From the NCBI GenBank assembly GCA_008933735.1, contig WBUL01000007.1, positions 1 through 64,000 of the forward strand: a DNA stretch of 64,000 bases. Direction: 5' to 3'. Made by a program: the position numbers and the translations under genes. Origin of the DNA: Anaerolineae bacterium. Lineage in GTDB: Bacteria; Chloroflexota; Anaerolineae; Aggregatilineales; J027. Shown here one piece after another: positions 25,225-34,867 of the stretch (position 1 is the stretch's first letter; every line of letters begins with the position of its first letter). The notes beneath the pieces are model-generated. The model was not told the DNA's origin. It did not search any database and was given only the letters and a program-made list of their open reading frames with translations.

Positions 25225-26646
25225 TTATTTGCTGTCCCTTCCACCCCAGGTCATTGGATCACCCGGATAACCCAGGGCTTCCCAATCCATCCGGGTATCA
25301 TCGCCATGACAATCGGTACATTGCAGCGCCTGCTCGGAGGGCGCGACCATGTGTGAGAGCGGCCAGTACATTTCCGTCGAGGTAAAACCGTACTCACCGC
25401 TGTAGGGCAGATCAACCGCTTCCGCACCCGCCCGGAGCGCTTTGTCCCAGTCAAAATCAATCCAGTAGTTCCCCACTGTTTGCGGTTGGAGCAGATAGTT
25501 ATAAATCGTGTCATAAATCTGTTTCGCGCGATGAATTTTGAAAGGCCAGATCAGCGCATCCGGATCGTTGATGTCACCTAACGGTTCGTTCAAGACGGTC
25601 ACACCGCTGGGGTCAAGCGGGTCGCCCAGCAGATACCGGTCATTCAAGCCGTTGAACCATGCATATTCCGGGGTAAAGTTATGCTCGTAGACAAAACTCC
25701 CCTTAATCTTCAGATATTCATGCGGGTCTTCAGCTAAGTCCTGCCCCGCCGTTGACCAATCCCATTCCATCTTGGTTGGCTCACGAACTGCCCCCTGTGG
25801 AACATGGCAGGTCTGGCACGCCAGCGCGTCCGTATGGTCATTGATACGGGAGTCCTCATGCTCTTCTCGGTCATGGCAGTCGGTACAGTAAATCTGATTT
25901 TCCGTATCGATGCTGCTGGTCATCGACCGCCCACCAATTTGATGATCTTCAGTCTGGTGGCAGTCAATACACAGGAAGTCCAGTTCGCCCATGTGAACAT
26001 CAACATTTTCCAGAGGATAGTACAGACTTTCATCGAGATCGCCGTGTTTGACACCGGGGCCGCCGCCGCCGTTAAAATGGCAGCTCCCGCAGTTCTCACG
26101 GGTGGGAATCCCGACCGTTCGCGCCGCCACCACCAGATCCACGCCATCCGCCGGAAGCCCGGATTTGGTCTTGGCATAGGTGCCGGTGTCAGCATGGCAC
26201 GCCAGGCAGTCGATGTTGTTCTGGTTAGAAAAATCGTAGTTGGCGTCGCTCCATCCATATCCGGCGTGGCAGGTCGTGCAGCCTGTCCAGTTGGATTGAA
26301 TGCCAATGCAAAAGTTATTCAGCAGATTGGCTTTTCCCGCCGCCACCGGTTCATCCCGTCCCACCAATGGCGCGGGATCCGCTTTCCAAGTCCAGTGGGT
26401 GCTGTGCAGCATTTGTTCGCCTGCCTCTTCATGGCAGGAAAGACACACTTCCGTCACCTCTGGCCCGGAGGTCAGCGGCCCTTTAATGAGATTGGTATGA
26501 TCCAGCCCCGGATTCCTGTCGGGAACATTCGTCCAGGGGTCTTGCGTGGCTTCCGTTTCGTCGGTCGCCAGCAAAAACACGGGCAGTGCGATGATGAGAA
26601 GTGTCACGCCCAACCCGATGACCCAGATATATTTGAAATGCTTCAT
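25225..26646 (-). CDS. Octaheme cytochrome c, tetrathionate-reductase (OTR) family
   Basis: A 473-residue exported protein anchored by an uncleaved or cleaved N-terminal hydrophobic segment (residues about 5-27). Eight CxxCH sites are present in order: CLSCH, CTTCH, CLACH, CGSCH, CIDCH, CTDCH, CQTCH and CTDCH. Length, heme count and the long heme-free stretch (about residues 290-440) before the last CxxCH fit the octaheme tetrathionate reductase family known from Shewanella, which reduces tetrathionate and also nitrite or hydroxylamine in vitro. The real substrate here is unproven; the YeeE/YedE sulfur transporters in the same operon favour a sulfur oxyanion. It follows the ArsR regulator by 35 bp and precedes the cytochrome c-b fusion. 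Confidence 0.88.
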   Translation of the reverse strand: MKHFKYIWVIGLGVTLLIIALPVFLLATDETEATQDPWTNVPDRNPGLDHTNLIKGPLTSGPEVTEVCLSCHEEAGEQMLHSTHWTWKADPAPLVGRDEPVAAGKANLLNNFCIGIQSNWTGCTTCHAGYGWSDANYDFSNQNNIDCLACHADTGTYAKTKSGLPADGVDLVVAARTVGIPTRENCGSCHFNGGGGPGVKHGDLDESLYYPLENVDVHMGELDFLCIDCHQTEDHQIGGRSMTSSIDTENQIYCTDCHDREEHEDSRINDHTDALACQTCHVPQGAVREPTKMEWDWSTAGQDLAEDPHEYLKIKGSFVYEHNFTPEYAWFNGLNDRYLLGDPLDPSGVTVLNEPLGDINDPDALIWPFKIHRAKQIYDTIYNYLLQPQTVGNYWIDFDWDKALRAGAEAVDLPYSGEYGFTSTEMYWPLSHMVAPSEQALQCTDCHGDDTRMDWEALGYPGDPMTWGGRDSK

Positions 26647-26681
26647 AAATACCTGTGCTTTCTACAACAGAATGATGGCTG

Positions 26682-27020
26682 TCATCTTGATTCCGACACA
26701 CCCAGATGGTCAGACTGCCGCTCCAGCAAACCGCGCAGGATTTGCCGCATCAGATTCAGCACCATGATGACGCGGTCATCCGAGAGGGCATAAACAACAG
26801 CGGCCCCATCGCGCTGGGTAGTGACCAGACCCCGGTCGCGCAGCACAGCCAGATGCCGGGAAATAGTTGGCTGGGGGGTATCCAGCAGTTCGGCCAGGGC
26901 CGTCACATGGCGTGGTTCTTCATGCAGAGCGTACATGATTTGAATACGCTTTGTATCCCCGAAAGCCCGGCAGATACGCGCGTGGAGGAGTTCAAGTTCT
27001 TCAATCTGGGGAACCGCCAC
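26682..27020 (-). CDS. ArsR/SmtB-family transcriptional regulator of the sulfur operon
   Basis: A 112-residue winged-helix repressor. The helix-turn-helix is clear: RHVTALAELLDTPQPTISRHLAVLRDRGLV near residues 37-66, then a wing TTQRDGAAVVYALSD. GTG at 27020 has AAAGG seven bases upstream. Only one cysteine (HARICRAFG, about residue 16) is present, so the dithiol/persulfide switch of BigR/SqrR-type sulfur sensors, which needs two, is not obvious; metal ligands are also lacking. It is the first gene of the five-gene operon and a palindromic operator lies 17 bp upstream, so it probably autoregulates and controls the cytochromes and transporters. Confidence 0.88.
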   Translation of the reverse strand: MAVPQIEELELLHARICRAFGDTKRIQIMYALHEEPRHVTALAELLDTPQPTISRHLAVLRDRGLVTTQRDGAAVVYALSDDRVIMVLNLMRQILRGLLERQSDHLGVSESR

Positions 27021-27036
27021 CTTTTTACCTTTCCAT

Positions 27037-27056
27037 GTATTCGTTTATGCGAATAC
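27037..27056. promoter_or_regulatory. Palindromic operator upstream of the arsR-type gene
   Basis: GTATTCG and CGAATAC form a perfect 7-bp inverted repeat around a 6-bp centre, extended to 8 of 9 matching positions by flanking bases. Its size, symmetry and position just before the regulator's start fit an ArsR-family autoregulatory site. Confidence 0.6.
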
Positions 27057-27117
27057 GTCATCCAGAGTGTACCGCTGTCCCAGATGCAAAACGGAGTGAT
27101 ACCCCACACAAGTATTT

Positions 27118-27133
27118 TGTGATTTTTGTCACA
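27118..27133. promoter_or_regulatory. Perfect CRP-type site (TGTGA-N6-TCACA) before the sulfur operon
   Basis: The 16-bp site matches the CRP-consensus palindrome exactly, including both TGTGA and TCACA arms. It lies about 100 bp upstream of the regulator start; a possible -10 box (TACACT, 27066-27071, minus strand) without a good -35 box would place it near -66, a plausible activator position. A Crp/Fnr-family activator that responds to anoxia or sulfur is a reasonable guess. Confidence 0.5.
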
Positions 27134-27153
27134 TGTTTCTGAAAAGAGGGATT

Positions 27154-28158
27154 TTAATTAAAATCCAGGTATCCGGAGTCAGCCGCCTCTTTATAGCTGA
27201 TCACCTCTCCCTGGGGCACATAAGGAAGCTCATCGTCTGTTATCTCATCCGCAAAAATGGCCTCAAACTGACGTTCATCGACCTGCTGCCGGAAAAGCTC
27301 ATCAAGGCTCAAAACAGCATCATCCCTGGACGCCAGTTCCAGTAATTCTGCCTGCACCAGACCTGCCCCGGTGGCCTGCTGGAGCGAGAGCAGCGATTTT
27401 TCGGATGTGGTGACGATGACCTCTGAATCAACCACATCAGTCATCAGCGAATCAAAGGCGGCTTCATCAACCACCTGATTAAACAGGCGGTCGATTTCAA
27501 AATCGGGGATGGGGGCTTTGTCCGGTGATTCCTCCATATAAATGGAAAAACACTCTGAGGCTGCCGCCGCCACCCAATTCTTGGAATCTTCCATGAGGCG
27601 TTTTAAAGCCAGTCGCCCTGCCTGGGTTAATTGGCTGCTGGCGCTTTCCAGTAGTCGATGCAGTTCGACTACAGCGGCCACACGCTGGAATGGCGACGCA
27701 TCGTCCATCATCTCGCGGACTTCAGCCGGAAGTTCATCCAACTCATCTTTTTTGACGGTCCGGCGCTGTTCAAGATGCTGGTTCAGGGCCTGGACAAGCA
27801 CCATAAAAGATTCTTCGTACTTCCTCCTTGCGTCAATCCACTGCGAAGAAATCAGCCGAAAGGGAATCGCGCTGCGGTCATCGCCGCGTACCAGAAACGG
27901 AAAAATCCGAATCTCCTGCCCTTCAGCATAACCGATTTCCCGGCTCACCCAGATGGATTTTTTCGATTCGGGAGTCAGGAGCACCAGCATACAGGCGGCT
28001 TTTTCAATTGCATTGGCAATTTCAAATTCCCAGATGGGCGTTCCCGGTTCCAGGGTTTCATCTGTCCAGACCGGCAGCCCGTGATGCTGCAAATCATCGC
28101 GCACACGGCGCATGATGTCCAAATCTTTTCGGCTGTAGCTTAAAAAGATATGTTCCAT
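27154..28158 (-). CDS. TIR-domain protein with helical C-terminal region
   Basis: A 334-residue cytoplasmic protein. The TIR domain spans about residues 1-125: HIFLSYSRKD at the start, a BB-loop-like WTDETLEPGTPIWEFEI, and the W70-x-x-x-E74 motif in SIWVSREIGYAEG, whose Glu is the likely NAD-cleaving residue in bacterial TIR enzymes. The rest is helical and acidic, with a HEAT-like stretch (VAAVVELHRLL, LALKRLMEDSKNWVAAAASECF) near 160-210 and no known enzymatic motif. The ATG at 28158 has GGGGA upstream; an earlier in-frame codon would add 21 unlikely residues. It is divergent from a second TIR gene 122 bp away. Defence or signalling role is inferred. Confidence 0.82.
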   Translation of the reverse strand: MEHIFLSYSRKDLDIMRRVRDDLQHHGLPVWTDETLEPGTPIWEFEIANAIEKAACMLVLLTPESKKSIWVSREIGYAEGQEIRIFPFLVRGDDRSAIPFRLISSQWIDARRKYEESFMVLVQALNQHLEQRRTVKKDELDELPAEVREMMDDASPFQRVAAVVELHRLLESASSQLTQAGRLALKRLMEDSKNWVAAAASECFSIYMEESPDKAPIPDFEIDRLFNQVVDEAAFDSLMTDVVDSEVIVTTSEKSLLSLQQATGAGLVQAELLELASRDDAVLSLDELFRQQVDERQFEAIFADEITDDELPYVPQGEVISYKEAADSGYLDFN

Positions 28159-28230
28159 GAACAGGATATCCCCAAGCGTGTGCCCTATTATTCCCCACTC
28201 TGGCGAAAACTTACAAGCCAATTCAAGAGA

Positions 28231-28259
28231 TTGACAGGCTCTTATGCGAGGCGCATACT
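28231..28259 (+). promoter_or_regulatory. Promoter with internal palindrome for the plus-strand TIR gene
   Basis: A consensus TTGACA box is 17 bp from CATACT, and the spacer/-10 region contains TATGCG-N3-CGCATA (28243-28257), an inverted repeat that could be an operator. The TIR start codon is about 21 bp downstream. Confidence 0.6.
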
Positions 28260-28280
28260 CTAATAAAAAGCAACTGAAAA

Positions 28281-29318
28281 ATGGCGGTTGGATCTGAGTA
28301 TCCCTTTCGAGTGTTCATCAGCTATTCCCACGCTGATATTGAGATCGTCCGTAAGATGGCGGCTCTTTTAGAGGAAATGGGTTTGCATCCCCTCTGGGAT
28401 AGAGACATACATCCTGGGACCCCCTTCACGGACACCATCAAAGAATTGATTGCCCGTTCCCACATCTTTATTCCGCTGATCACCGAAAATTCACATCATC
28501 GCCCCTGGGTTCATCAGGAAACAGGTTTCGCAACTGCCCTCAACCTCCCGATTGTGCCTATTGCTATTGACAAAAATCTACCCAGCGAAATGATTGCTTC
28601 ACTTCATGCCATTTCTGTCGATGCTGATTTAAATGATCTGCCAGGCCGCCTTCGTGAGGTTAACCTGGGGCAGCTTGTGCTGCCCGAACCTAAAAAGCCG
28701 CACGGGGTTATCGAGATCGCTGAATGGCCCGAAGTACGAACCGAATTTCTCACTCGTTATGCGAAATGGGTGATTGAACTTGGTGTCTATGGACATGTCA
28801 GGCATCGCGGAATCTTATCTTCATTCTCTATCCCCGATAAAGACATGGATGATCCAGTCTGGAAAGTGTGGGGCAAAGACACTGCCCAGAGTGATTACCT
28901 GTTTATCCTTCAACGTGAAGAACGTCGATTACTGGAACAACACACCAGGGAAGCAGGGTGTTCCTTGCTGATTGACCCCACAACCACCTTGACTGTTCGC
29001 GGCGCGGAAGTCAGGAAATCCCGACTCACTACACTTCTGGAATTTATTTCGGCTGTCCCGGCTGATAAACTTCATATTGTGATGTCAACCAAAGCCCGAC
29101 AGGGAAACATCGTTATGGTTGGAGACTATTTCGTGGCTGAGTCCGCCGCCCCACGTCCAGGAGGTTATGTGCAAACGATCTTTAATACCCATCCACCAAC
29201 GGTGCTGCAAAAAATCCGCCGCTTTGACCAGGAATTTGAGAATTTATATGCCACAGAGGGAGTTTCGTTGGAAGAAGCACAGATCAGGATCAAAAAGATT
29301 ATTGATGAATTAAAGTAA
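28281..29318 (+). CDS. TIR-domain protein with uncharacterised C-terminal domain
   Basis: A 345-residue cytoplasmic protein. TIR domain about residues 8-135: FRVFISYSHAD, LWDRDIHPGTPFTDTI (BB loop), and W76-x-x-x-E80 in RPWVHQETGFATA, again keeping the presumed catalytic Glu. The remaining 200 residues (WPEVRTEFLTRYAKWVIELG, LLIDPTTTLTVRGAEVRKSRLTT, VGDYFVAESAAP) are a compact alpha/beta domain I cannot name; the last part (FDQEFENLYATEG) resembles the regulatory tail seen after effector or sensing domains in bacterial STAND-like or XRE-fused proteins. Ribosome site is weak. Divergent with the other TIR gene; together they may form a two-component TIR pair. Confidence 0.8.
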   Translation: MAVGSEYPFRVFISYSHADIEIVRKMAALLEEMGLHPLWDRDIHPGTPFTDTIKELIARSHIFIPLITENSHHRPWVHQETGFATALNLPIVPIAIDKNLPSEMIASLHAISVDADLNDLPGRLREVNLGQLVLPEPKKPHGVIEIAEWPEVRTEFLTRYAKWVIELGVYGHVRHRGILSSFSIPDKDMDDPVWKVWGKDTAQSDYLFILQREERRLLEQHTREAGCSLLIDPTTTLTVRGAEVRKSRLTTLLEFISAVPADKLHIVMSTKARQGNIVMVGDYFVAESAAPRPGGYVQTIFNTHPPTVLQKIRRFDQEFENLYATEGVSLEEAQIRIKKIIDELK

Positions 29319-29341
29319 GGGCAACTCTCACCAGAGCCGCC

Positions 29342-29491
29342 CTAGAGCGTGTGATGCACTTTTTACCCCTCATCCCCCAAACCCCTTCTCCCACGCACGC
29401 GGAGAGAAGGGGCGCTTTTTGTCCGTCTCTTCACCATTGGTGAGCAGGGTGAGGGGGAAATTATCCTACCCAGATTCATCACACGCTCTAG
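29342..29491. repeat. MITE/REP-like element with 15-bp terminal inverted repeats
   Basis: A 150-bp non-coding element bounded by perfect 15-bp inverted repeats (CTAGAGCGTGTGATG / CATCACACGCTCTAG). Inside is a nested stem, CCCCTTCTC...GAGAAGGGG, and a weaker outer pairing of CCCCTCATCCC with a GGGTGAGGGG-type segment. There is no coding frame. The structure fits a miniature inverted-repeat element; the CTAG ends may include a duplicated target. It sits between the TIR gene and the HdrD-like gene. Confidence 0.7.
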
Positions 29492-29501
29492 TCAGCAAGA
29501 T

Positions 29502-31532
29502 TTAGTGCGTCCCAGATGCCAGATGTTCCGCAATCAGTTCTGCCACATCTTTAATTTCCGGTGCACCTTCGACTTCAGCTTTTGCCGTATTGAACATCTG
29601 CATACAGAAGGGACAGCCGACCGCTAAAATCTCCGCGCCTGTCGCTGTGGCTTCCTTCAGACGGTTGACATTGACAGCCTCCGTACCGTGTTCTTCTTCT
29701 TTCCAGAACTGCGCTCCGCCAGCCCCACAGCAAAAGGAATTGTTGCGATTACGCGGCATTTCCAGAAGTTCCGCGCCCGCCTTTTCCATCACCTGACGCG
29801 GAGCACTGTAAACACCATTGTGCCGCCCCAGATAACAAGGGTCATGGAAAGTGACGTTAGGCAGCTTCTTGGGCCACGCATTTTCCGGCAGCCTGCCGGC
29901 TTTGACCAACTCTTCGATCAATTCGGTATGGTGAATCACCTGATAGTGACCACCAAACTGGTGATATTCCTTACCGAGGTTATGAAGGCAGTGCGGGCAG
30001 GTCACAACAATTCGTGGAGGGCTGACTTCGTTCAGAGTTTCGACATTGCCCGTCGCCAGTTCAAAATAGGTGTCTTCTTTACCCGCCCGCCGGGCAATAT
30101 CGCCTGTGCAGTTTTCTCGCTCGCCCAGCACAGCAAAATTGACGCCTGCCGTCTGCAAAATTTTGACGAACGAGCGGGCGGTTATTTGTGCGCGGGGGTC
30201 GTAATTCGCCGCACAGCCAACCCAATAGAGAATTTCAAAATCGGGATTTTCGTCAACGGTAGGGATGTGCAAATCCTTCGCCCATACAAAACGCGGTTCG
30301 GAAATTTGCCAGGGATTGCCCTGCCGTTCCATACCATTAATGGCGGTTTGTAACTCACCTGGCAGTGCCCCTTCCATCAGCACGGCATCCCGGCGGATGT
30401 TCAGAATATCAATCATCGGTTCGTTGCCAACAGGGCAGATTTCAATACATGCGCCGCAGGCAGTACACGCCCACACCGCCGATTCGCTGATGGCCGTTCC
30501 CATAAGCTTATCCGGTGTTTCTTCCATCATCGCCAGCAGATTGAAATGTTCTCGAATCAGGTAGCGTTTGTTGACCTCATAGGCCGATGGGGACAATTCT
30601 TTGCCTGTGGTGTATGCCGGACACACATCCTGACAGCGATTGCACATAATACACGCCAGACCATCGACAAGCGCTGTTTTGGAAAGGTGTTCAATTTTCC
30701 CCGCGCCGAACTGCTCTCGTGTATCATCTTCCAGATTCAAAAAATCCATTTCACCGAGCGAAGTCCGTTTGGGACGGGTCAGGTAATTGGCGGGAGCCAT
30801 GAACAGATGCGCGTGTTTGGTGTGCGGGAAATACGGCAGAAACAGCACAATGGCACCGAGCGCCAGCCACCAGAAAAGATGTTCAAAAATCTCAAGGGTG
30901 CCCGTTCCGAAAAGCTCACCCAGCCCATCCCCCACGATGCTCGCAAACGGCATTAATTCGGCATCCCGTGTGCCCAGTTCGGTTTTTGTCGCTTCGCCCA
31001 GAAAACGCGACCCCACATGCAGCAGGATAAAGAGAGCGACAATCAGCGAATCCTGGGTCACACCGCCGCGTTTGACTCGTGGATGCAGCAGGATGTTGTC
31101 ATGATACCGAAGCTCGACTTTGTTGGGCAGGAAAAAGCGGCGCAAAATAAAATAGGTCACACCGACCAGCACCGCGATACTTAAAATATCGCCAATAAAA
31201 TGATATGCATCTGCCAGCAGGGTATCTCCTAAAAACTGAAAATCAACCAGGTAACCTTCCAGCAAATCGCCCAGATTGACCAGAAAATAAAAGGTGAACC
31301 CCCACACCACCCCCACATGCAGCAGACTGGTCAGGGGACGGGTCTTGAGCGTCGTTTGCTGGGAGAGGTAGATTTGCAGCGCCCGAAACAACCGCGCCGG
31401 AAGCTCGTCCCAGTGGAGTTTGCCTTCTCCCCGCTGGATAACCAGCCACATTTTGTAAAATCCATCCGCAGCCACCCCCAATGCCGCCATTGCGATGATA
31501 AAAAACAGTATTTTTTCCCCAACAGTGAGCAT
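29502..31532 (-). CDS. Membrane HdrD-like (Fe-S) oxidoreductase with cytochrome-b domain
   Basis: A 676-residue inner-membrane protein combining a NarI/DsrM-like heme-b domain (helices about 8-30, 75-95, 110-130, 165-180, 220-240) with a soluble HdrD/GlpC-like part. Two ferredoxin-type 4Fe-4S motifs are present: CIMCNRCQDVCP (about 294-304) and CTACGACIEICP (about 356-366). After these are two CCG cysteine-rich domains with FEILYWVGCAANYD, ENCTGD, CPHCLHN, HDPCYLGRHNG and FCCGAGG. Such fusions move electrons between a quinone pool and a soluble thiol/disulfide or other carrier. The true partner is unknown. A divergent promoter region separates it from the EVE-nuclease gene. Length is typical for the fused form. 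Confidence 0.88.
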   Translation of the reverse strand: MLTVGEKILFFIIAMAALGVAADGFYKMWLVIQRGEGKLHWDELPARLFRALQIYLSQQTTLKTRPLTSLLHVGVVWGFTFYFLVNLGDLLEGYLVDFQFLGDTLLADAYHFIGDILSIAVLVGVTYFILRRFFLPNKVELRYHDNILLHPRVKRGGVTQDSLIVALFILLHVGSRFLGEATKTELGTRDAELMPFASIVGDGLGELFGTGTLEIFEHLFWWLALGAIVLFLPYFPHTKHAHLFMAPANYLTRPKRTSLGEMDFLNLEDDTREQFGAGKIEHLSKTALVDGLACIMCNRCQDVCPAYTTGKELSPSAYEVNKRYLIREHFNLLAMMEETPDKLMGTAISESAVWACTACGACIEICPVGNEPMIDILNIRRDAVLMEGALPGELQTAINGMERQGNPWQISEPRFVWAKDLHIPTVDENPDFEILYWVGCAANYDPRAQITARSFVKILQTAGVNFAVLGERENCTGDIARRAGKEDTYFELATGNVETLNEVSPPRIVVTCPHCLHNLGKEYHQFGGHYQVIHHTELIEELVKAGRLPENAWPKKLPNVTFHDPCYLGRHNGVYSAPRQVMEKAGAELLEMPRNRNNSFCCGAGGAQFWKEEEHGTEAVNVNRLKEATATGAEILAVGCPFCMQMFNTAKAEVEGAPEIKDVAELIAEHLASGTH

Positions 31533-31629
31533 ACATCATCCTCATAACAGTGTTGTATCGGCGATAGTGTACCATTTCACACACCTGAAACCAAAGCTAA
31601 CCGATCCCGGAATATGTTAAAATTGCGCC

Positions 31630-33958
<2,329 letters not shown>

Positions 33959-33979
33959 AACCAAAAAAAGGAGAGATTT

Positions 33980-34438
33980 ATGCCAAAACTTGGCGACGCT
34001 GCCCCAGATTTTGAACTGCGTGACCAGGATGGGAATCTGGTCAAACTGAGTGATTTTCGCGGCAAAAAGGTCATCATTTTTGCCTATCCCAAAGCGGCGA
34101 CTCCCGGCTGCACCATACAGGCGTGCGGCTTCCGCGACAGTTTCCCAAAAATCGAAACGTCAAACGCGGTCATCTTAGGGATCAGCCCGGATGAACCCGC
34201 CGACCTGAAAAAGTGGAAGGCCAAAGAAAACCTGCCTTATACCCTGTTGGCCGATACCGAACACCAGGTTATAGAAGCGTGGGGTGCATGGGGCGAAAAA
34301 TCCATGTACGGCAAAAAATACATGGGCGTGATTCGTTCTCACTGGGTCATTGACGAAAACGGCAAGGTGCTGGATGAAAGGATCAAGGTGAGTCCCGAAG
34401 ACAGCGTAAAACTTGCCCTGGAAGTGGTCACGGGATAA
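33980..34438 (+). CDS. bcp: Thiol peroxidase, Bcp-type peroxiredoxin
   Basis: A 152-residue cytoplasmic peroxidase that reduces hydroperoxides using thioredoxin. Seen are APDFELRDQDGNLVKLSDF, the peroxidatic cysteine motif ATPGCTIQACGFRD (Cys about 45, resolving Cys about 50 as in atypical 2-Cys Bcp), and AWGAWGEKSMYGKKYMGVIRSHWVIDENG. Length is typical. ATG preceded by AAGGAGAG. It follows the AT-rich methyltransferase block by 21 bp after the remnant's stop and is ended by a strong hairpin, so it is an independent unit with composition like the host genome. Confidence 0.93.
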   Translation: MPKLGDAAPDFELRDQDGNLVKLSDFRGKKVIIFAYPKAATPGCTIQACGFRDSFPKIETSNAVILGISPDEPADLKKWKAKENLPYTLLADTEHQVIEAWGAWGEKSMYGKKYMGVIRSHWVIDENGKVLDERIKVSPEDSVKLALEVVTG

Positions 34439-34443
34439 ACAGC

Positions 34444-34471
34444 GCCCTCCCCGTCACGGGGAGGGCTTTTT
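34444..34471 (+). terminator. Terminator after bcp
   Basis: GCCCTCCCCG and CGGGGAGGGC form a perfect 10-bp stem with a TCA loop, followed by TTTTT. The T-run touches the stop codon of the convergent response-regulator gene, so this one stem serves the end of bcp. Confidence 0.9.
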
Positions 34472-34817
34472 ATTGAAGGCAGGCATCTACAGTCACCAGC
34501 AGTTCATCGGCGGTAAAGGGCTTGGTGAGGGAATTCATTCCCTCGTTATTCGGTAAGGGGTATGTGGTCAGCAGAACACAGGGGATGCTGGCCGTGCGTT
34601 GATTGGCATACAGTTCGTTGAATAACCAGAAGCCATCTGCTTGACCTTCCAGAGAAACGTCGCACAGCACCAGATTCGGCAAGTATTCCTGGGCAAGCTG
34701 CACCCCCAGCACGGCCATATCGGTATCCAGAATGGCATAACCTTCCAGCTCCAGCAGTTCGCGGATTCCCTCACGCAAATCCCCATCTGTGATGACGATC
34801 AAAATCAATGCTGCCAT
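34470..34817 (-). CDS. Stand-alone response regulator receiver domain
   Basis: A 115-residue REC domain without output domain. The acidic pocket is in LIVITDGDLREG, the phospho-acceptor Asp in NLVLCDVSLEGQADGFWLF (about residue 53), and the conserved Lys in NSLTKPFTADELL (about 99). The conserved Thr/Ser switch is at VLLTTYPLP. It would relay phosphate from a histidine kinase or act in a phosphorelay; no kinase lies in the window. It sits downstream of a metallophosphoesterase gene on the same strand (51 bp gap), so co-transcription is possible. ATG preceded by a weak ribosome site. Confidence 0.85.
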   Translation of the reverse strand: MAALILIVITDGDLREGIRELLELEGYAILDTDMAVLGVQLAQEYLPNLVLCDVSLEGQADGFWLFNELYANQRTASIPCVLLTTYPLPNNEGMNSLTKPFTADELLVTVDACLQ

Positions 34818-34867
34818 AGTTACCGCCGCTTTATGCCCTCCATTATACGGTAAAATGGGCTGTATGC

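Noticed and set aside
25804-26793. Plus-strand frame (329 codons) opposite the octaheme cytochrome and arsR-type genes
   Set aside because: Antisense to eight CxxCH heme sites and a clear winged helix; no start site or family features.
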